Notes: a model not told the origin generated them from the sequence alone. Shown: positions 18,545-26,823, counted from the stretch's first letter. The stretch: 64,000 nucleotides of DNA from Thiohalobacter thiocyanaticus (GCF_003932505.1 NZ_QZMU01000001.1:1054001-1118000), one strand, 5' to 3'. Program-made: numbers and translations.

Positions 18545-20059
18545 ATGAGCACCTCTCCCGCATCCGTGACCAGGCTCCGTTCGCTGGAATCCCTGGATTT
18601 CACCAACAGCTACGCCCGCCTGGGGCCGGCCTTCCATACCCCGGTCGAACCCACGCCGCTGAGCGAGCCGCACCTGATCAGTTTCAATACGGCGCTGGCC
18701 GGGCAGATCGGCCTGGACCCCGCTGAGGCCGCGCGGCCGGAATTCCTCGCCTGGCTCAACGGCGAATACCGGCTGCCGGCCGGCGAGCCGGTGGCCATGC
18801 TCTATGCCGGGCATCAGTTCGGGCACTTCGTCCCGCAGCTGGGCGACGGTCGGGCCATCATCCTGGGCGAGGTGCTGGACGCGGACGGCCGGCGCTGGGA
18901 GCTCCAGTCCAAGGGCGCCGGCCCCACGCCCTACTCCCGCAACGGCGACGGCCGCGCCGTACTGCGTTCCAGCATCCGCGAATACCTGTGTTCCGAGGCC
19001 ATGCACGCCCTCGGCGTGCCCACCACCCGTGCCCTGTGCCTGGCCGGGTCCGGTGAGGAGGTCTACCGTGAGCGCATCGAAACCGGCGCCCTGCTGCTGC
19101 GCGCCGCACCCAGCCATGTGCGTTTCGGCTCCTTCGAGGTCTTTTACTACCGCGGGCAGTTCACACAGCTGCAGCGTCTGGCCGATTATGTCATCGCCCA
19201 TCACTATCCCGAGCTGCAGCAGGCCGACAATCCCTGCCTGGCACTATACCGCGAAGTGGTCGAGCGCACCGCCCGGCTGCTGGCGCAGTGGCAGCTGGTC
19301 GGCTTCGCCCACGGCGTGATGAACACCGACAACATGTCCATCCTGGGACTTACCCTGGACTATGGGCCCTTCGGCTTCATGGACACCTTCGAGCCGGGCT
19401 TCGTCTGCAACCATTCGGATCACGCCGGCCGCTATGCCTTCGAGCGCCAGCCCGACATCGGCCTGTGGAACCTGAGCTGCCTGGGCCAGGCCCTGCTGCC
19501 GCTGCTGGACGAGGACCCCGGGGCCGCCGCCGAGCTGGCCACGGCCCGGTTCGAGGATTATCACGAAATCTTCAATCAATGTTATGAAGCCGGACTGCGC
19601 GCCAAGCTGGGGCTGCGCGAGACGAAGGCCGGGGACCGGGCGCTGGCAGAGGACTTCCTCGCCCTGCTCGCCGCCGACGCCCGCGACTACACCCTGAGCT
19701 TCCGCCGTCTGGCCGGGTTCGACAGCGGCGAGAATGCCGACAACAGCGGACTGCGCGACCAGTTCATCAACCGCGAGGCCTTCGACGTCTGGGCCCGACG
19801 CTACCGCGATCGGCTGCGCCGGGAAGGCAGCGACGACGCGGAACGCCGGGCGGCGATGAACCGGGTCAACCCCAAATATGTCCTGCGCAATCACCTGGCC
19901 CAGCAGGCCATCGAGCAGGCCGAGGCGGGCAGCTACGGCGAGCTCGAGCGCCTGCACGCCATCCTGCAGCGGCCCTTCGACGAACAGCCGGAACATGAGG
20001 CCTACGCCGCCGAACCGCCGGACTGGGCCCGCTCGATTACGGTAAGCTGTTCATCATAA
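18545..20059 (+). CDS. selO: Protein adenylyltransferase SelO (YdiU)
   Basis: The product is 504 residues from the ATG at 18545. Family blocks include LYAGHQFGHFVPQLGDGRA (pseudokinase nucleotide site), ELQSKGAGPTPYSRNGDGRA in part, and AHGVMNTDNMSILG with the DYGPFGFMD metal loop. SelO transfers AMP to protein hydroxyls and responds to redox state. The selenocysteine position of eukaryotic SelO is Cys502, antepenultimate (VSCSS end), the usual bacterial form. It is divergent from fbpA across a 176 bp region holding the Fur-controlled promoter; control of selO from there is not evident. Confidence 0.96.
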   Translation: MSTSPASVTRLRSLESLDFTNSYARLGPAFHTPVEPTPLSEPHLISFNTALAGQIGLDPAEAARPEFLAWLNGEYRLPAGEPVAMLYAGHQFGHFVPQLGDGRAIILGEVLDADGRRWELQSKGAGPTPYSRNGDGRAVLRSSIREYLCSEAMHALGVPTTRALCLAGSGEEVYRERIETGALLLRAAPSHVRFGSFEVFYYRGQFTQLQRLADYVIAHHYPELQQADNPCLALYREVVERTARLLAQWQLVGFAHGVMNTDNMSILGLTLDYGPFGFMDTFEPGFVCNHSDHAGRYAFERQPDIGLWNLSCLGQALLPLLDEDPGAAAELATARFEDYHEIFNQCYEAGLRAKLGLRETKAGDRALAEDFLALLAADARDYTLSFRRLAGFDSGENADNSGLRDQFINREAFDVWARRYRDRLRREGSDDAERRAAMNRVNPKYVLRNHLAQQAIEQAEAGSYGELERLHAILQRPFDEQPEHEAYAAEPPDWARSITVSCSS

Positions 20060-20060
20060 A

Positions 20061-20201
20061 ACAAGGTTCCAGGTTCTAGGGTCGGAGATAAGAGCTTCAT
20101 GCTATCGTAGGCCGGGTCAGCCACAGCGTAACCCGACCTACGCAACCACGATAAGAGAGATTTGATTTTCCTCGGCCCTGGTACCTAGCACCTAGAACCT
20201 G
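20061..20201. repeat. Nested palindrome, GGTTCTAGG type
   Basis: The left arm AAGGTTCCAGGTTCTAGG (20063) faces CCTGGTACCTAGCACCTAGAACCTG (ending 20201), which differs by small tandem-unit shifts. The core is GTAGGCCGGGTCAG (20107) against TAACCCGACCTAC. Related copies lie at 48758-48908 and, in short form, at 26824-26866. Confidence 0.85.
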
Positions 20202-20206
20202 ACTTT

Positions 20207-21004
20207 ATGGACATCAATCAACTGAACACCCTGATCCGCCAGGTCGGTCAGGAGGAACTCATCCCCCGCTTCCAGCGCATCGGCCATGAATACAAGGCCG
20301 ACGGCAGCGTGCTGACCGAGGCCGACCTGGCGGTGGATGCCCGGCTGCGCGAACAGCTCCACGCGCTGCATCCTGATGTCGCCTTTCTCAGCGAGGAGAT
20401 GCCCACGGCTGAGCAGGCAACCCTGCTGGCCGACAGCGGAACGCCCCTGTGGTGCCTGGACCCGCTGGATGGCACCAGCAACTTCGCCGCCGGCATTCCC
20501 TGCTTCGGGATCTCGCTGGCGCTGATCCGCGGTGGCGAAGTGGAACTGGGGATCATCTACGATCCGCTGCGCGACGAGTGCTTCAGCGCCCGGCGCGGCG
20601 CCGGGGCCCGGCTCAACGACCAGCGCCTGCAGGCCCGGGCCACCGGCGTCGTGCTGGACAAGGCCGTGGCCCTGGTGGATTTCAAGCGCCTGGGATCCCC
20701 GCTGCGCCAGTGCCTGGTGGACAACGCCCCCTACAGCTCGCAGCGCAACTTCGGCTCCTGCGCCCTGGAGTGGGGCTGGATGGCGGCCGGACGCGGCCAT
20801 GTGTACCTGCATGGCGGCCAGAAGCTGTGGGATCTGGCCGCGGGCAGCCTGATCCTGACCGAGGCCGGCGGCACCTGCCGCACCCTCGAAGGCGAGGCCG
20901 TGTTCGCCCCGCGCCTGGCGCCGCGCTCGGTGGTCTCGGCGTCCGACCCGGCACTGTTCGCCGCCTGGCGTAACTGGCTGGCTGATGCACAGGCTGGCGG
21001 GTAA
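20207..21004 (+). CDS. Inositol-monophosphatase-family phosphatase
   Basis: The product is 265 residues. Metal-binding motifs are Glu63-Glu64 (LSEEMP), DPLDGT at 85-90 and LWDLAAG near residue 210. This fold includes inositol monophosphatase (SuhB), CysQ and some fructose bisphosphatases. The SuhB-specific regions are not obvious and the spacing fits the general IMPase family, so the substrate is uncertain. It is a cytoplasmic magnesium-dependent enzyme. It starts 5 bases after the palindrome that separates it from selO. Confidence 0.88.
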   Translation: MDINQLNTLIRQVGQEELIPRFQRIGHEYKADGSVLTEADLAVDARLREQLHALHPDVAFLSEEMPTAEQATLLADSGTPLWCLDPLDGTSNFAAGIPCFGISLALIRGGEVELGIIYDPLRDECFSARRGAGARLNDQRLQARATGVVLDKAVALVDFKRLGSPLRQCLVDNAPYSSQRNFGSCALEWGWMAAGRGHVYLHGGQKLWDLAAGSLILTEAGGTCRTLEGEAVFAPRLAPRSVVSASDPALFAAWRNWLADAQAGG

Positions 21005-21019
21005 TGCCGGGGAGTTTAA

Positions 21020-21123
21020 GAATGAATGCGAATACACGGGAACAAATCATGCATGCCATTGCCGGGCGCAAAGCGCCACGGCGATGAAAAAACATTTGCG
21101 TTAATTTGCGTTCATTCGCGGCT
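21020..21123. repeat. Palindromic repeat, GCGAATGAACGCGAAT type
   Basis: The left arm GAATGAATGCGAATACACGG pairs with the right arm TTTGCGTTCATTCGCGGCT, which ends at 21123. Inside is a short hairpin (GGGCGCAAAGCGCC). The junction is convergent. Related copies are at 28711-28822, 32459-32580 and 35500-35552. Confidence 0.85.
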
Positions 21124-21158
21124 GAACAACAAGGGCTCAGCTCCGGGCAGAATGGCTG

Positions 21159-21596
21159 TCAGGACTCGTCCTCCAGGCCGGGAAAGCCGCCGGCGTATTT
21201 CTCGATCCACTCCCGCGCGGCCTGCTCACCGGTGAGCTCCCGCCCTTCCAGCGCCTGCACCCGCCGCTTGTAGTGCTCGATGTAGCACACCTGCTCCACC
21301 ATCCGCACCCGGTACTCGTCCTCCGGCATAACGAATTCCACGCCCACTTCATAGCCTTCGCCGACGCGGTTGCACCAGCTCACCCGGGCCGGCGCCTCGA
21401 ACGGGGGATGCACATCGGGAATGCGCAGCCACAGGATATGACCGCGGCGCTGCGGTCGGGCGGCGCTGAAGGCCAGGCCGCCATGGCTGATATTGTTCAG
21501 CCGTTCACGGCTGGGATAGCTGGCCGTGTCCTCGCTGAACTCGATGGGTATGTCGCACGGGTGGCGGATATAGCTGCGCATCTCTGCCCCCTCCAC
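21159..21596 (-). CDS. PilZ-domain protein
   Basis: The product is 145 residues (or 140 from the ATG at 21581). The PilZ signatures for cyclic di-GMP binding are present: RSYIRHP near the start and NNISHGGLAF at ~34. A beta-barrel pattern follows, then a helical C-terminal tail (EHYKRRVQALEGRELTGEQA). It probably relays c-di-GMP levels to an unknown partner, e.g. motility or surface control. The two chemoreceptors in the window are not adjacent. Confidence 0.88.
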   Translation of the reverse strand: MEGAEMRSYIRHPCDIPIEFSEDTASYPSRERLNNISHGGLAFSAARPQRRGHILWLRIPDVHPPFEAPARVSWCNRVGEGYEVGVEFVMPEDEYRVRMVEQVCYIEHYKRRVQALEGRELTGEQAAREWIEKYAGGFPGLEDES

Positions 21597-21618
21597 GCCG
21601 GAATGGCGTCATGAACCA

Positions 21619-21885
21619 GGGCCTGTTAACACTACCGACGCGGCTGCTGTTGGGTCTGAGAAGCCGTCAATCCAGGCGCGAGGAGCGAAGATTGGTCGCT
21701 CCAAACGAGCGACGAGCAACGCCGAGTGACGGCTTCTCAGACCCAACCCGCAGGGCCGGGCCGCGTTTTGCGTCCCGCGGCGTTGCCGCTCGCTTATGTA
21801 GCTGGGCTACACGGCGCTCACGGCGCCTTGCGGAGGCACAAAACGCGGCGCCGGCAGCAGCCGCGTCGGTAGTGTTAACAGGCCC
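21619..21885. repeat. Three-way-junction element, copy B
   Basis: The outer stem has 31 perfect base pairs (from 21619 and back to 21885) beginning GGGCCTGTTAACACTA and then diverging from copy A. Hairpin 1 has perfect 20-base arms at 21650-21669 and 21727-21746. Hairpin 2 pairs GCCGCGTTTTG (21760) with CAAAACGCGGC (21839). Hairpin 1 arms start 31 and 108 bases from the element edge, exactly as in copy A, while their sequence is unrelated. It lies between two same-strand genes. Confidence 0.95.
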
Positions 21886-21912
21886 CGCACAGATGCATAT
21901 AGCCTGCCAATA

Positions 21913-22197
21913 CTATTCGTCGAGCCACTGCTGCAGGGCGGCGATCAGGCTGCGGGCCTGGTCGGGGCTGGAGATGTTGAACTTGGATTTCTGGAAATAC
22001 TCGCCATTGCGCTTCTGGTAGCGGCGGATGGTGTACTTGTCCTTGCTGTACTGCTCCTTCTGCCGGTCCCAGTCCTGGTAGCGGAAGATCACGGTGGACC
22101 AGGCCCCCTTGGACAGAACCTCCTTGTCCAGCTGCTTGACCAGCGTGATGCCGTCTTCCTCGTACTCGATACTCAGATCATCTACCGTCGATGCCAT
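21913..22197 (-). CDS. Conserved hypothetical 94-residue protein
   Basis: The product is a small basic soluble protein (start MASTVDDLSIEYEEDGITLV, then WSTVIFRYQDWDRQKEQYSKD and ISSPDQARSLIAALQQWL). The pattern of aromatic and charged residues suggests a single compact domain. Homologues occur across sulfur-oxidising gammaproteobacteria, but I know no function. It stands alone, with copy B on its 3-prime side. Confidence 0.7.
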   Translation of the reverse strand: MASTVDDLSIEYEEDGITLVKQLDKEVLSKGAWSTVIFRYQDWDRQKEQYSKDKYTIRRYQKRNGEYFQKSKFNISSPDQARSLIAALQQWLDE

Positions 22198-22473
22198 GTC
22201 ACGACTCCGGATGGGTTGCGGGAATCCCCGAATCAGGCCGGATACTCTGGCGATTCCCGCGCATTTCGTAAATGCATCACACTTTCGCCCGAAAACAGCG
22301 GCTTAGGCTCAAGATTGATCCGCCGGCGGCGCTAAACCTGACGAGCGTGGCAATGTCCCGTGCCGCTCAGCCGGCCCACCCGGCGGAGCCGACATGTGAC
22401 AGGGTTCAGGGCCGCCACGCCCCGGAACGACGATACTCGCAGAGACGGCAACCGTCACAGACAGACCACCGAC

Positions 22474-23199
22474 ATGAACCAATCACGGGCACAGGCAGAG
22501 ATGGCAAGGATACCGGCCTCTACACCGGACGACGCGAACCGACCGCTGGCGGATACCGGCAGCGACGGGATGGCGCGTCTGCGCGAGCTGGAGCAGCTGC
22601 TCGCCACCGCCTGCCAGGTGCGACGCCTGGCCGAAACCGAGCTGCGGGAAGGCCGCAATCTGGAACGGGCCGAACAGCGCCGCGACGCGGCCGCGCGCAT
22701 GCAGCGCAAGGTCGAACGCGAACTGCTCAAGCTGCGTTCAGAGCTGGCCGGCGAACACCCGGAAGTGAACCAGGTCTGGACCCCGGGCGATCCGGTGGGA
22801 CGCAAGCCGCGCCCCGCACCGGCGGCGGAGACGGCCGCACCGGCCGCAGCCGCCCCGGGCGATTTCGAACTGTCCGTGATGCTGGGTACCCGCAGTTCGC
22901 GCTGGCAGGCCAGCACCAGTGATTTCAGTATCGAAAGCGGCAGCCCCGGGCGCGGCCCGGGCCGGTCTCCGGACACGGCGCACCGGAAAACACCCAGGCC
23001 CGCCCAGTCCGCACCCCGGCGCCGCGCAGGCAGACGCGAGTCACAGTCACGCTCCGGCAGCCGCGGCCGGTTGCTGACGCTGGTGCTGATCAGCGCCCTG
23101 GCCGGCGCCGGCCTGAGCTACCTGCTCAGCCAGTCCCAGGTCAGCCCGGGCACGGTCATCACCGGCTGGCAACAGGCGATCACCGACCTCCTGCACTGA
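22474..23199 (+). CDS. Tail-anchored membrane protein with coiled coil
   Basis: The product is 241 residues from the ATG at 22474. An N-terminal soluble part holds a charged coiled coil (~35-90, LRELEQLLATACQVRRLAE), then a Pro/Ala and Arg-rich linker (100-190). A single membrane span lies near residues 198-219 (LLTLVLISALAGAGLSYLL), with 22 residues after it. The long linker suggests a tether between a cytoplasmic helix bundle and the inner membrane. I do not recognise the family. dsrC follows after a leader with a strong hairpin. Confidence 0.6.
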   Translation: MNQSRAQAEMARIPASTPDDANRPLADTGSDGMARLRELEQLLATACQVRRLAETELREGRNLERAEQRRDAAARMQRKVERELLKLRSELAGEHPEVNQVWTPGDPVGRKPRPAPAAETAAPAAAAPGDFELSVMLGTRSSRWQASTSDFSIESGSPGRGPGRSPDTAHRKTPRPAQSAPRRRAGRRESQSRSGSRGRLLTLVLISALAGAGLSYLLSQSQVSPGTVITGWQQAITDLLH

Positions 23200-23317
23200 T
23201 CCCGTCCCCGGCCGCCTGCCGGCGGCCAGACACCAGATTCCTTCTCCATTCCAGGGTTTTTCCCGCCACGGGTGTTGTGCAGCCCGGCCCTATTCCTGAT
23301 AAAATTAGTCAGGATAT

Positions 23318-23370
23318 ACAGCCCCTGAACCTGCCACGCTGAATGCGGCTTTGGCAGGTTCAGGGGCTGT
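23318..23370 (+). promoter_or_regulatory. Strong hairpin in the dsrC leader
   Basis: ACAGCCCCTGAACCTGCCA (23318-23336) pairs perfectly with 23352-23370 around a 15-base loop. It ends 36 bases before the dsrC start codon and has no T-run, so it is unlikely to be a simple terminator. It may protect or regulate the dsrC mRNA. A weak promoter (TTGTGC ... TAAAAT, about 23275-23306) lies upstream. Confidence 0.7.
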
Positions 23371-23406
23371 AACACTCACAGCAAGAACAGGCGAGGCAAC
23401 ACACGT

Positions 23407-23697
23407 ATGAATCTGCAGTTGGACAACGAGGGCTTTCTGATCAACCGCGACGACTGGAACGAAGAGGTCGCACGCGAGCTGGCCAGTTCAGAAGGCTATG
23501 AAATGACGGACGAGATCATGGGCTACATCAAGGAAGCCCGCAGCATGTACGACGCCGACGGCGTGGTGCCGCCGATCCGCAAGTTCGCCAAGTCCACCGA
23601 CGTCAGCACCAAGCACCTGTATGACGTATTCAAGAAGGGACCGATGAAGCTGATCTGCAAGTGGGGCGGTCTGCCCAAGCCCACCGGCTGCGTCTGA
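23407..23697 (+). CDS. dsrC: DsrC family sulfur carrier protein
   Basis: The product is 96 residues, slightly short for the family. Cys84 and the penultimate Cys95 are separated by ten residues in KLICKWGGLPKPTGCV, the CX10C arm that forms the trisulfide in true DsrC. TusE proteins keep only the last Cys. The protein therefore can carry sulfane sulfur for dissimilatory sulfur metabolism or for a redox relay. No dsrAB genes are in the window. It appears as a single-gene unit with its own leader hairpin. The downstream 225 bp hold a weak 7-bp hairpin (23713-23738) and no recognisable repeat. Confidence 0.93.
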   Translation: MNLQLDNEGFLINRDDWNEEVARELASSEGYEMTDEIMGYIKEARSMYDADGVVPPIRKFAKSTDVSTKHLYDVFKKGPMKLICKWGGLPKPTGCV

Positions 23698-23922
23698 CCC
23701 GGAGGGTTCATCAACCCGGCAACCAACAATACCGGGTTCAGCCAGAGCCAGAGCCAGCGCCGGACGGGCCGGGTTTGCGCGCGCATGTGCGCAGTTTGCA
23801 CGCTAAGCCCGCAAGGGAGTTCCGGCCGCGGGCACTGGTATTGGCGGGTAAATTAATCCGGACCGGACCGGGCAAAATCCACTGGACTGTCGCAAACCGG
23901 CCCCGGGGCCCTTACAGCGGTT

Positions 23923-25059
23923 TCAGATCCGGTGCGCGCGGGCCAGATAGCGGTGCCCGGCCATCTCGGTCAGCCGGCTGGCGGTGCGCTGGAAGGCGAA
24001 CTGCAGATAGCGGCCGGTATAGAGCTGCGCCGGTGCTGCGGCGGCACTGATCACCAGCTTGACGTTGTGATCGTAGAGGGCGTCGATCAGGTGCATGAAG
24101 CGCTTGGCTGCATCGTCCCGGGTCTCGTCCATGACCGGCACACCGGACAGCAGCAGGGTGTGGAAGCGCCGTGCCAGTTCCAGGTAATCCGCCGCCCATA
24201 ACGGCCGTTCGCACAGCTCGGCGAAATCGAACCAGGCCAGATCGCCTGCCAGCGCCCGCGCCCGCACCCGGCGCCGGTTGAGTTCGAGCTCGACCGCCTC
24301 TGCGGCCGGCTCCGGCGTCAGCCGCGCCAGATGCTCGTGCATGCGGGCCTCGGCACCGCCGTCGTCGCCGTCGATGTGATAGCTTCCGGCGCTGTCCAGG
24401 TGGGCGCAGCGGTAATCCGCCTCACCCTGCAGATGCACCGGCTCGGTGTGACGCTTGAGCAGGTCCACGGCGAACAGGAAGCGATCGCGCTGCAGCCCGT
24501 CCAGGTAGAGTTCGTCCGGCGGCAGGTTCGAAGTCGCCACCAGGGTGATGCCGCGGTCGAACAGCGCCTGGAGCAGGCCACCCAGCAGCATGGCGTCACC
24601 GATGTCGCCGACATGAAACTCGTCCAGGCACAGCAGCCGCAGCCGCCGCGACCACTCCCGGGCGATGACCGGCAGGGGATCGGGCGTCTTCGGCAGCTGC
24701 TGCAGACGGCTGTGTACCTCCTGCATGAAGGCATGGAAATGCAGCCGGGACTTTTCCGCCAACGGCAGGCAGTCGAAGAAGATGTCCATCAGCCAGGTCT
24801 TCCCGCGGCCGGTACCGCCCCACAGGTACAGGCCCCGCACCGGCTGCACGGGACGCCGCCGCAGACGCTCATACCAGGTCTGGCGCGGCCGCCCGCGCTG
24901 CAGTGCCTGGTGCAGGCGCTGCAGTTGCTGCATGACCGCCGCCTGGCCGGCGTCCTCGCGCCAGCCCAGCCGGGCCAGTTCGGCATGATAGCGCTGCAGC
25001 GGTGTCTCGCCGGTGGCGGCAGTCAATCGGGCTCCTCCCTGTGGCTTTGGCCGGTTCAT
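23923..25059 (-). CDS. zapE: Cell-division ATPase ZapE (AFG1-like)
   Basis: The product is 378 residues from the ATG at 25059 (an ATG 4 codons earlier is also possible). A longer upstream reading would run through the repeat element and is rejected. Walker A is GGTGRGKT (81-88), Walker B LLCLDEFHV (Asp146, Glu147), and the LVATSNLPPDELY sensor region follows. ZapE is an AAA-type ATPase that acts on FtsZ rings. Its start is 18 bases from copy C, so its promoter may lie in or beyond that element. Confidence 0.93.
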   Translation of the reverse strand: MNRPKPQGGARLTAATGETPLQRYHAELARLGWREDAGQAAVMQQLQRLHQALQRGRPRQTWYERLRRRPVQPVRGLYLWGGTGRGKTWLMDIFFDCLPLAEKSRLHFHAFMQEVHSRLQQLPKTPDPLPVIAREWSRRLRLLCLDEFHVGDIGDAMLLGGLLQALFDRGITLVATSNLPPDELYLDGLQRDRFLFAVDLLKRHTEPVHLQGEADYRCAHLDSAGSYHIDGDDGGAEARMHEHLARLTPEPAAEAVELELNRRRVRARALAGDLAWFDFAELCERPLWAADYLELARRFHTLLLSGVPVMDETRDDAAKRFMHLIDALYDHNVKLVISAAAAPAQLYTGRYLQFAFQRTASRLTEMAGHRYLARAHRI

Positions 25060-25076
25060 AGGCGGTATCATGCGGC

Positions 25077-25343
25077 TAGTGGTCCATGCGGGAAGTTCGG
25101 TAATGCTCAGCCGGCCCACAAGCCGGTTTGGCAAGGCGCGCGAGCGCAGGACTGGCCGTAGCCAATTCAAGTGAGCGCAACACAGCCAAACCGGCTTGTG
25201 GGCCGGCCCGAAGGGAGCCTCGCAAATGGGCCAATCCAGCGTTGCACTTCTTGGAAAGGGCGCGCCATTCCCTGCGAAGTGCGCCTTGTCCTGGCCCATT
25301 TGCGAGACTCTGAGCGTTACCGAACTTCCCGCATGGACCACTA
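25077..25343. repeat. Three-way-junction element, copy C
   Basis: The outer stem has 34 base pairs with one mismatch (25077-25110 with 25310-25343), extended by GC on both sides. It begins TAGTGGTCCATGCGGGAAGT and is unrelated to copies A and B. Hairpin 1 has perfect 23-base arms at 25110-25132 and 25185-25207. Hairpin 2 has perfect 15-base arms at 25219-25233 and 25292-25306. The hairpin 1 interior (GGCGCGCGAGCGCAG) resembles A and B. It fills the whole zapE-gloB divergent gap, leaving 17 and 20 bases. Confidence 0.95.
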
Positions 25344-25363
25344 GCATCACACGGCACTGAATC

Positions 25364-26143
25364 ATGCTCACGATAACGCCCGTTCCCGCTTTCAGCGACA
25401 ACTATATCTGGTTCATCCGCCGGGATGAGCGGCCGCAGGTGGCCATTGTCGATCCGGGCGACGCCGCGCCGGTGCTGGCGGCGCTGGAGCGCGAGGGCCT
25501 GGAACCGGCTGCCATCCTGATCACGCACCATCATGGCGATCACGTCGGCGGCATCCGGCGCCTGCTTGAACGCTACCCGGCGCTGCCGGTCTACGGGCCG
25601 CGGGGAGAACGTATCCCGCACATCACCCGGCGACTGATCGATGGGGACCGGGTGCGGCTGGAGGCCCTGGATGCCGAGTTCGAGGTGCTGGAGGTCCCGG
25701 GCCACACCGCCGGGCATATCGCCTATTACACCGACTCCGCCCTGTTCTGCGGCGACACCCTCTTCACCTGCGGCTGCGGCCGGGTGTTCGACGGCAGTGT
25801 GGAGCAGTTGCATGCCTCACTGCAGCGCCTGAAACGGCTGCCGGCGGATACCCGCATCTATTGCGCGCATGAATATACCCTGGAGAACATCGGTTTCGCC
25901 AAGTGGGTCGAACCCGACAATCCGCAGCTGCGGGCGCGCGAACGGGACGCCGTCCGCATGCGCGAAGCCGACCGGCCCACCGTGCCGGCGGAACTCGGGG
26001 AGGAACTGGCCACCAACCCCTTCCTGCGCACCGATGATACCGGGGTGATCGCCATGGCCGAGCGCCATGCGGGACGCGCCATGCGCAATGAGCAGGATAC
26101 CTTCATCACCCTGCGGCGGTGGAAGGACACTGAATATGATTGA
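25364..26143 (+). CDS. gloB: Hydroxyacylglutathione hydrolase GloB (glyoxalase II)
   Basis: The product is 259 residues. The metallo-beta-lactamase-fold dinuclear site is THHHGDH (54-60), and PGHTAGHIAYY follows near residue 115. The C-terminal glyoxalase II domain (HEYTLENIGFAKWVEPDN and FITLRRWKD) is complete. It hydrolyses S-lactoylglutathione to lactate and glutathione. Its start lies 20 bases after copy C and there is no good ribosome site in between, so translation signals may be weak. Confidence 0.95.
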   Translation: MLTITPVPAFSDNYIWFIRRDERPQVAIVDPGDAAPVLAALEREGLEPAAILITHHHGDHVGGIRRLLERYPALPVYGPRGERIPHITRRLIDGDRVRLEALDAEFEVLEVPGHTAGHIAYYTDSALFCGDTLFTCGCGRVFDGSVEQLHASLQRLKRLPADTRIYCAHEYTLENIGFAKWVEPDNPQLRARERDAVRMREADRPTVPAELGEELATNPFLRTDDTGVIAMAERHAGRAMRNEQDTFITLRRWKDTEYD

Positions 26144-26146
26144 GAT

Positions 26147-26343
26147 GGCCACGGAAAACACGGAAAGCACGGACCGGAACAATCCCATAATATTGCAGCA
26201 TCGTAGCTCGGGTTAGCGCAGCGTAACCCGACACTTGCGGCGGCAACGTCGGGTTACCGTCCGTATCGGGCTAACCTGACTTACAGGGCTGTAGTTTTTT
26301 TTGCGATAATCATTGTCCGTGCTTTCCGTGTCTTCCGTGGCTA
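26147..26343. repeat. Nested palindrome, ACACGG type
   Basis: The left arm GGCCACGGAAAACACGGAAAG (26147) pairs with the right arm ending CCGTGTCTTCCGTGGC at 26342. The core is TCGGGTTAGCGCAGCG with the partner TAACCTGACTTAC. It lies between same-strand genes gloB and 26368. Confidence 0.88.
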
Positions 26344-26367
26344 TAGTCTTTCGGCAAGGAGTGAACC

Positions 26368-26670
26368 ATGCCCCATTTCGACATCGACGAAGCCATGCGT
26401 TACGCCGGCGACAAGTACAGCGCCGACGCCGCCATCGACCTCAGCGGCATGGACCAGGCCGAGGCCATCGGGATCCTCGATGAGGTGTTCGCCGATCCGC
26501 CGGAGTATTTCCGTTCGCTGATCATACGCTTCGAGCCGGCCGGCCCGGACACGGGTGAGACCCTGTTCCTGCCGGTGGGGCGCTACCTGCTGGAGAAGAA
26601 GAAAGCCGGCGAGATCTCCAGGCTGGAAAACCTGCTCGAAATCGGCGCCGGCTTCTATATCGAATTCTGA
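26368..26670 (+). CDS. Conserved hypothetical 100-residue protein
   Basis: An AAGGAG sits 8 bases upstream of the ATG. The protein is acidic and soluble (MPHFDIDEAMRYAGDKYSAD, then ILDEVFADPPEYFRSLIIRFE). It begins and ends like a small single-domain protein with a helical first half and a strand-rich end (GAGFYIEF). I recognise no family, and the neighbours (gloB, fbp) suggest no role. Confidence 0.65.
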   Translation: MPHFDIDEAMRYAGDKYSADAAIDLSGMDQAEAIGILDEVFADPPEYFRSLIIRFEPAGPDTGETLFLPVGRYLLEKKKAGEISRLENLLEIGAGFYIEF

Positions 26671-26701
26671 ATCAAGGCTTCTCTGATTGATTCACTCACC
26701 C

Positions 26702-26806
26702 TTGTCATTGCGAGTACCCAGAGAGCATAAACGGGGCAAAGCAATCTCGTACTACAGAATCAACCGGTTGGAGATTGCCACGGCGCTATGCGCCTCGCAA
26801 TGACGA
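26702..26806. repeat. Palindromic repeat, TCATTGCGAG type
   Basis: The arms are TTGTCATTGCGAG and CTCGCAATGACGA. Inside, AAGCAATCTCGTACTACAGA and GGAGATTGCC pair further. It is a second copy of the repeat at 17165-17325, here at a convergent junction. Confidence 0.9.
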
Positions 26807-26823
26807 ATAAATCAGAGGTTCCT

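Noticed and set aside
23407-23697. Calling this gene tusE
   Set aside because: TusE keeps only the penultimate Cys; this protein has both Cys84 and Cys95 in the CX10C arrangement of DsrC.
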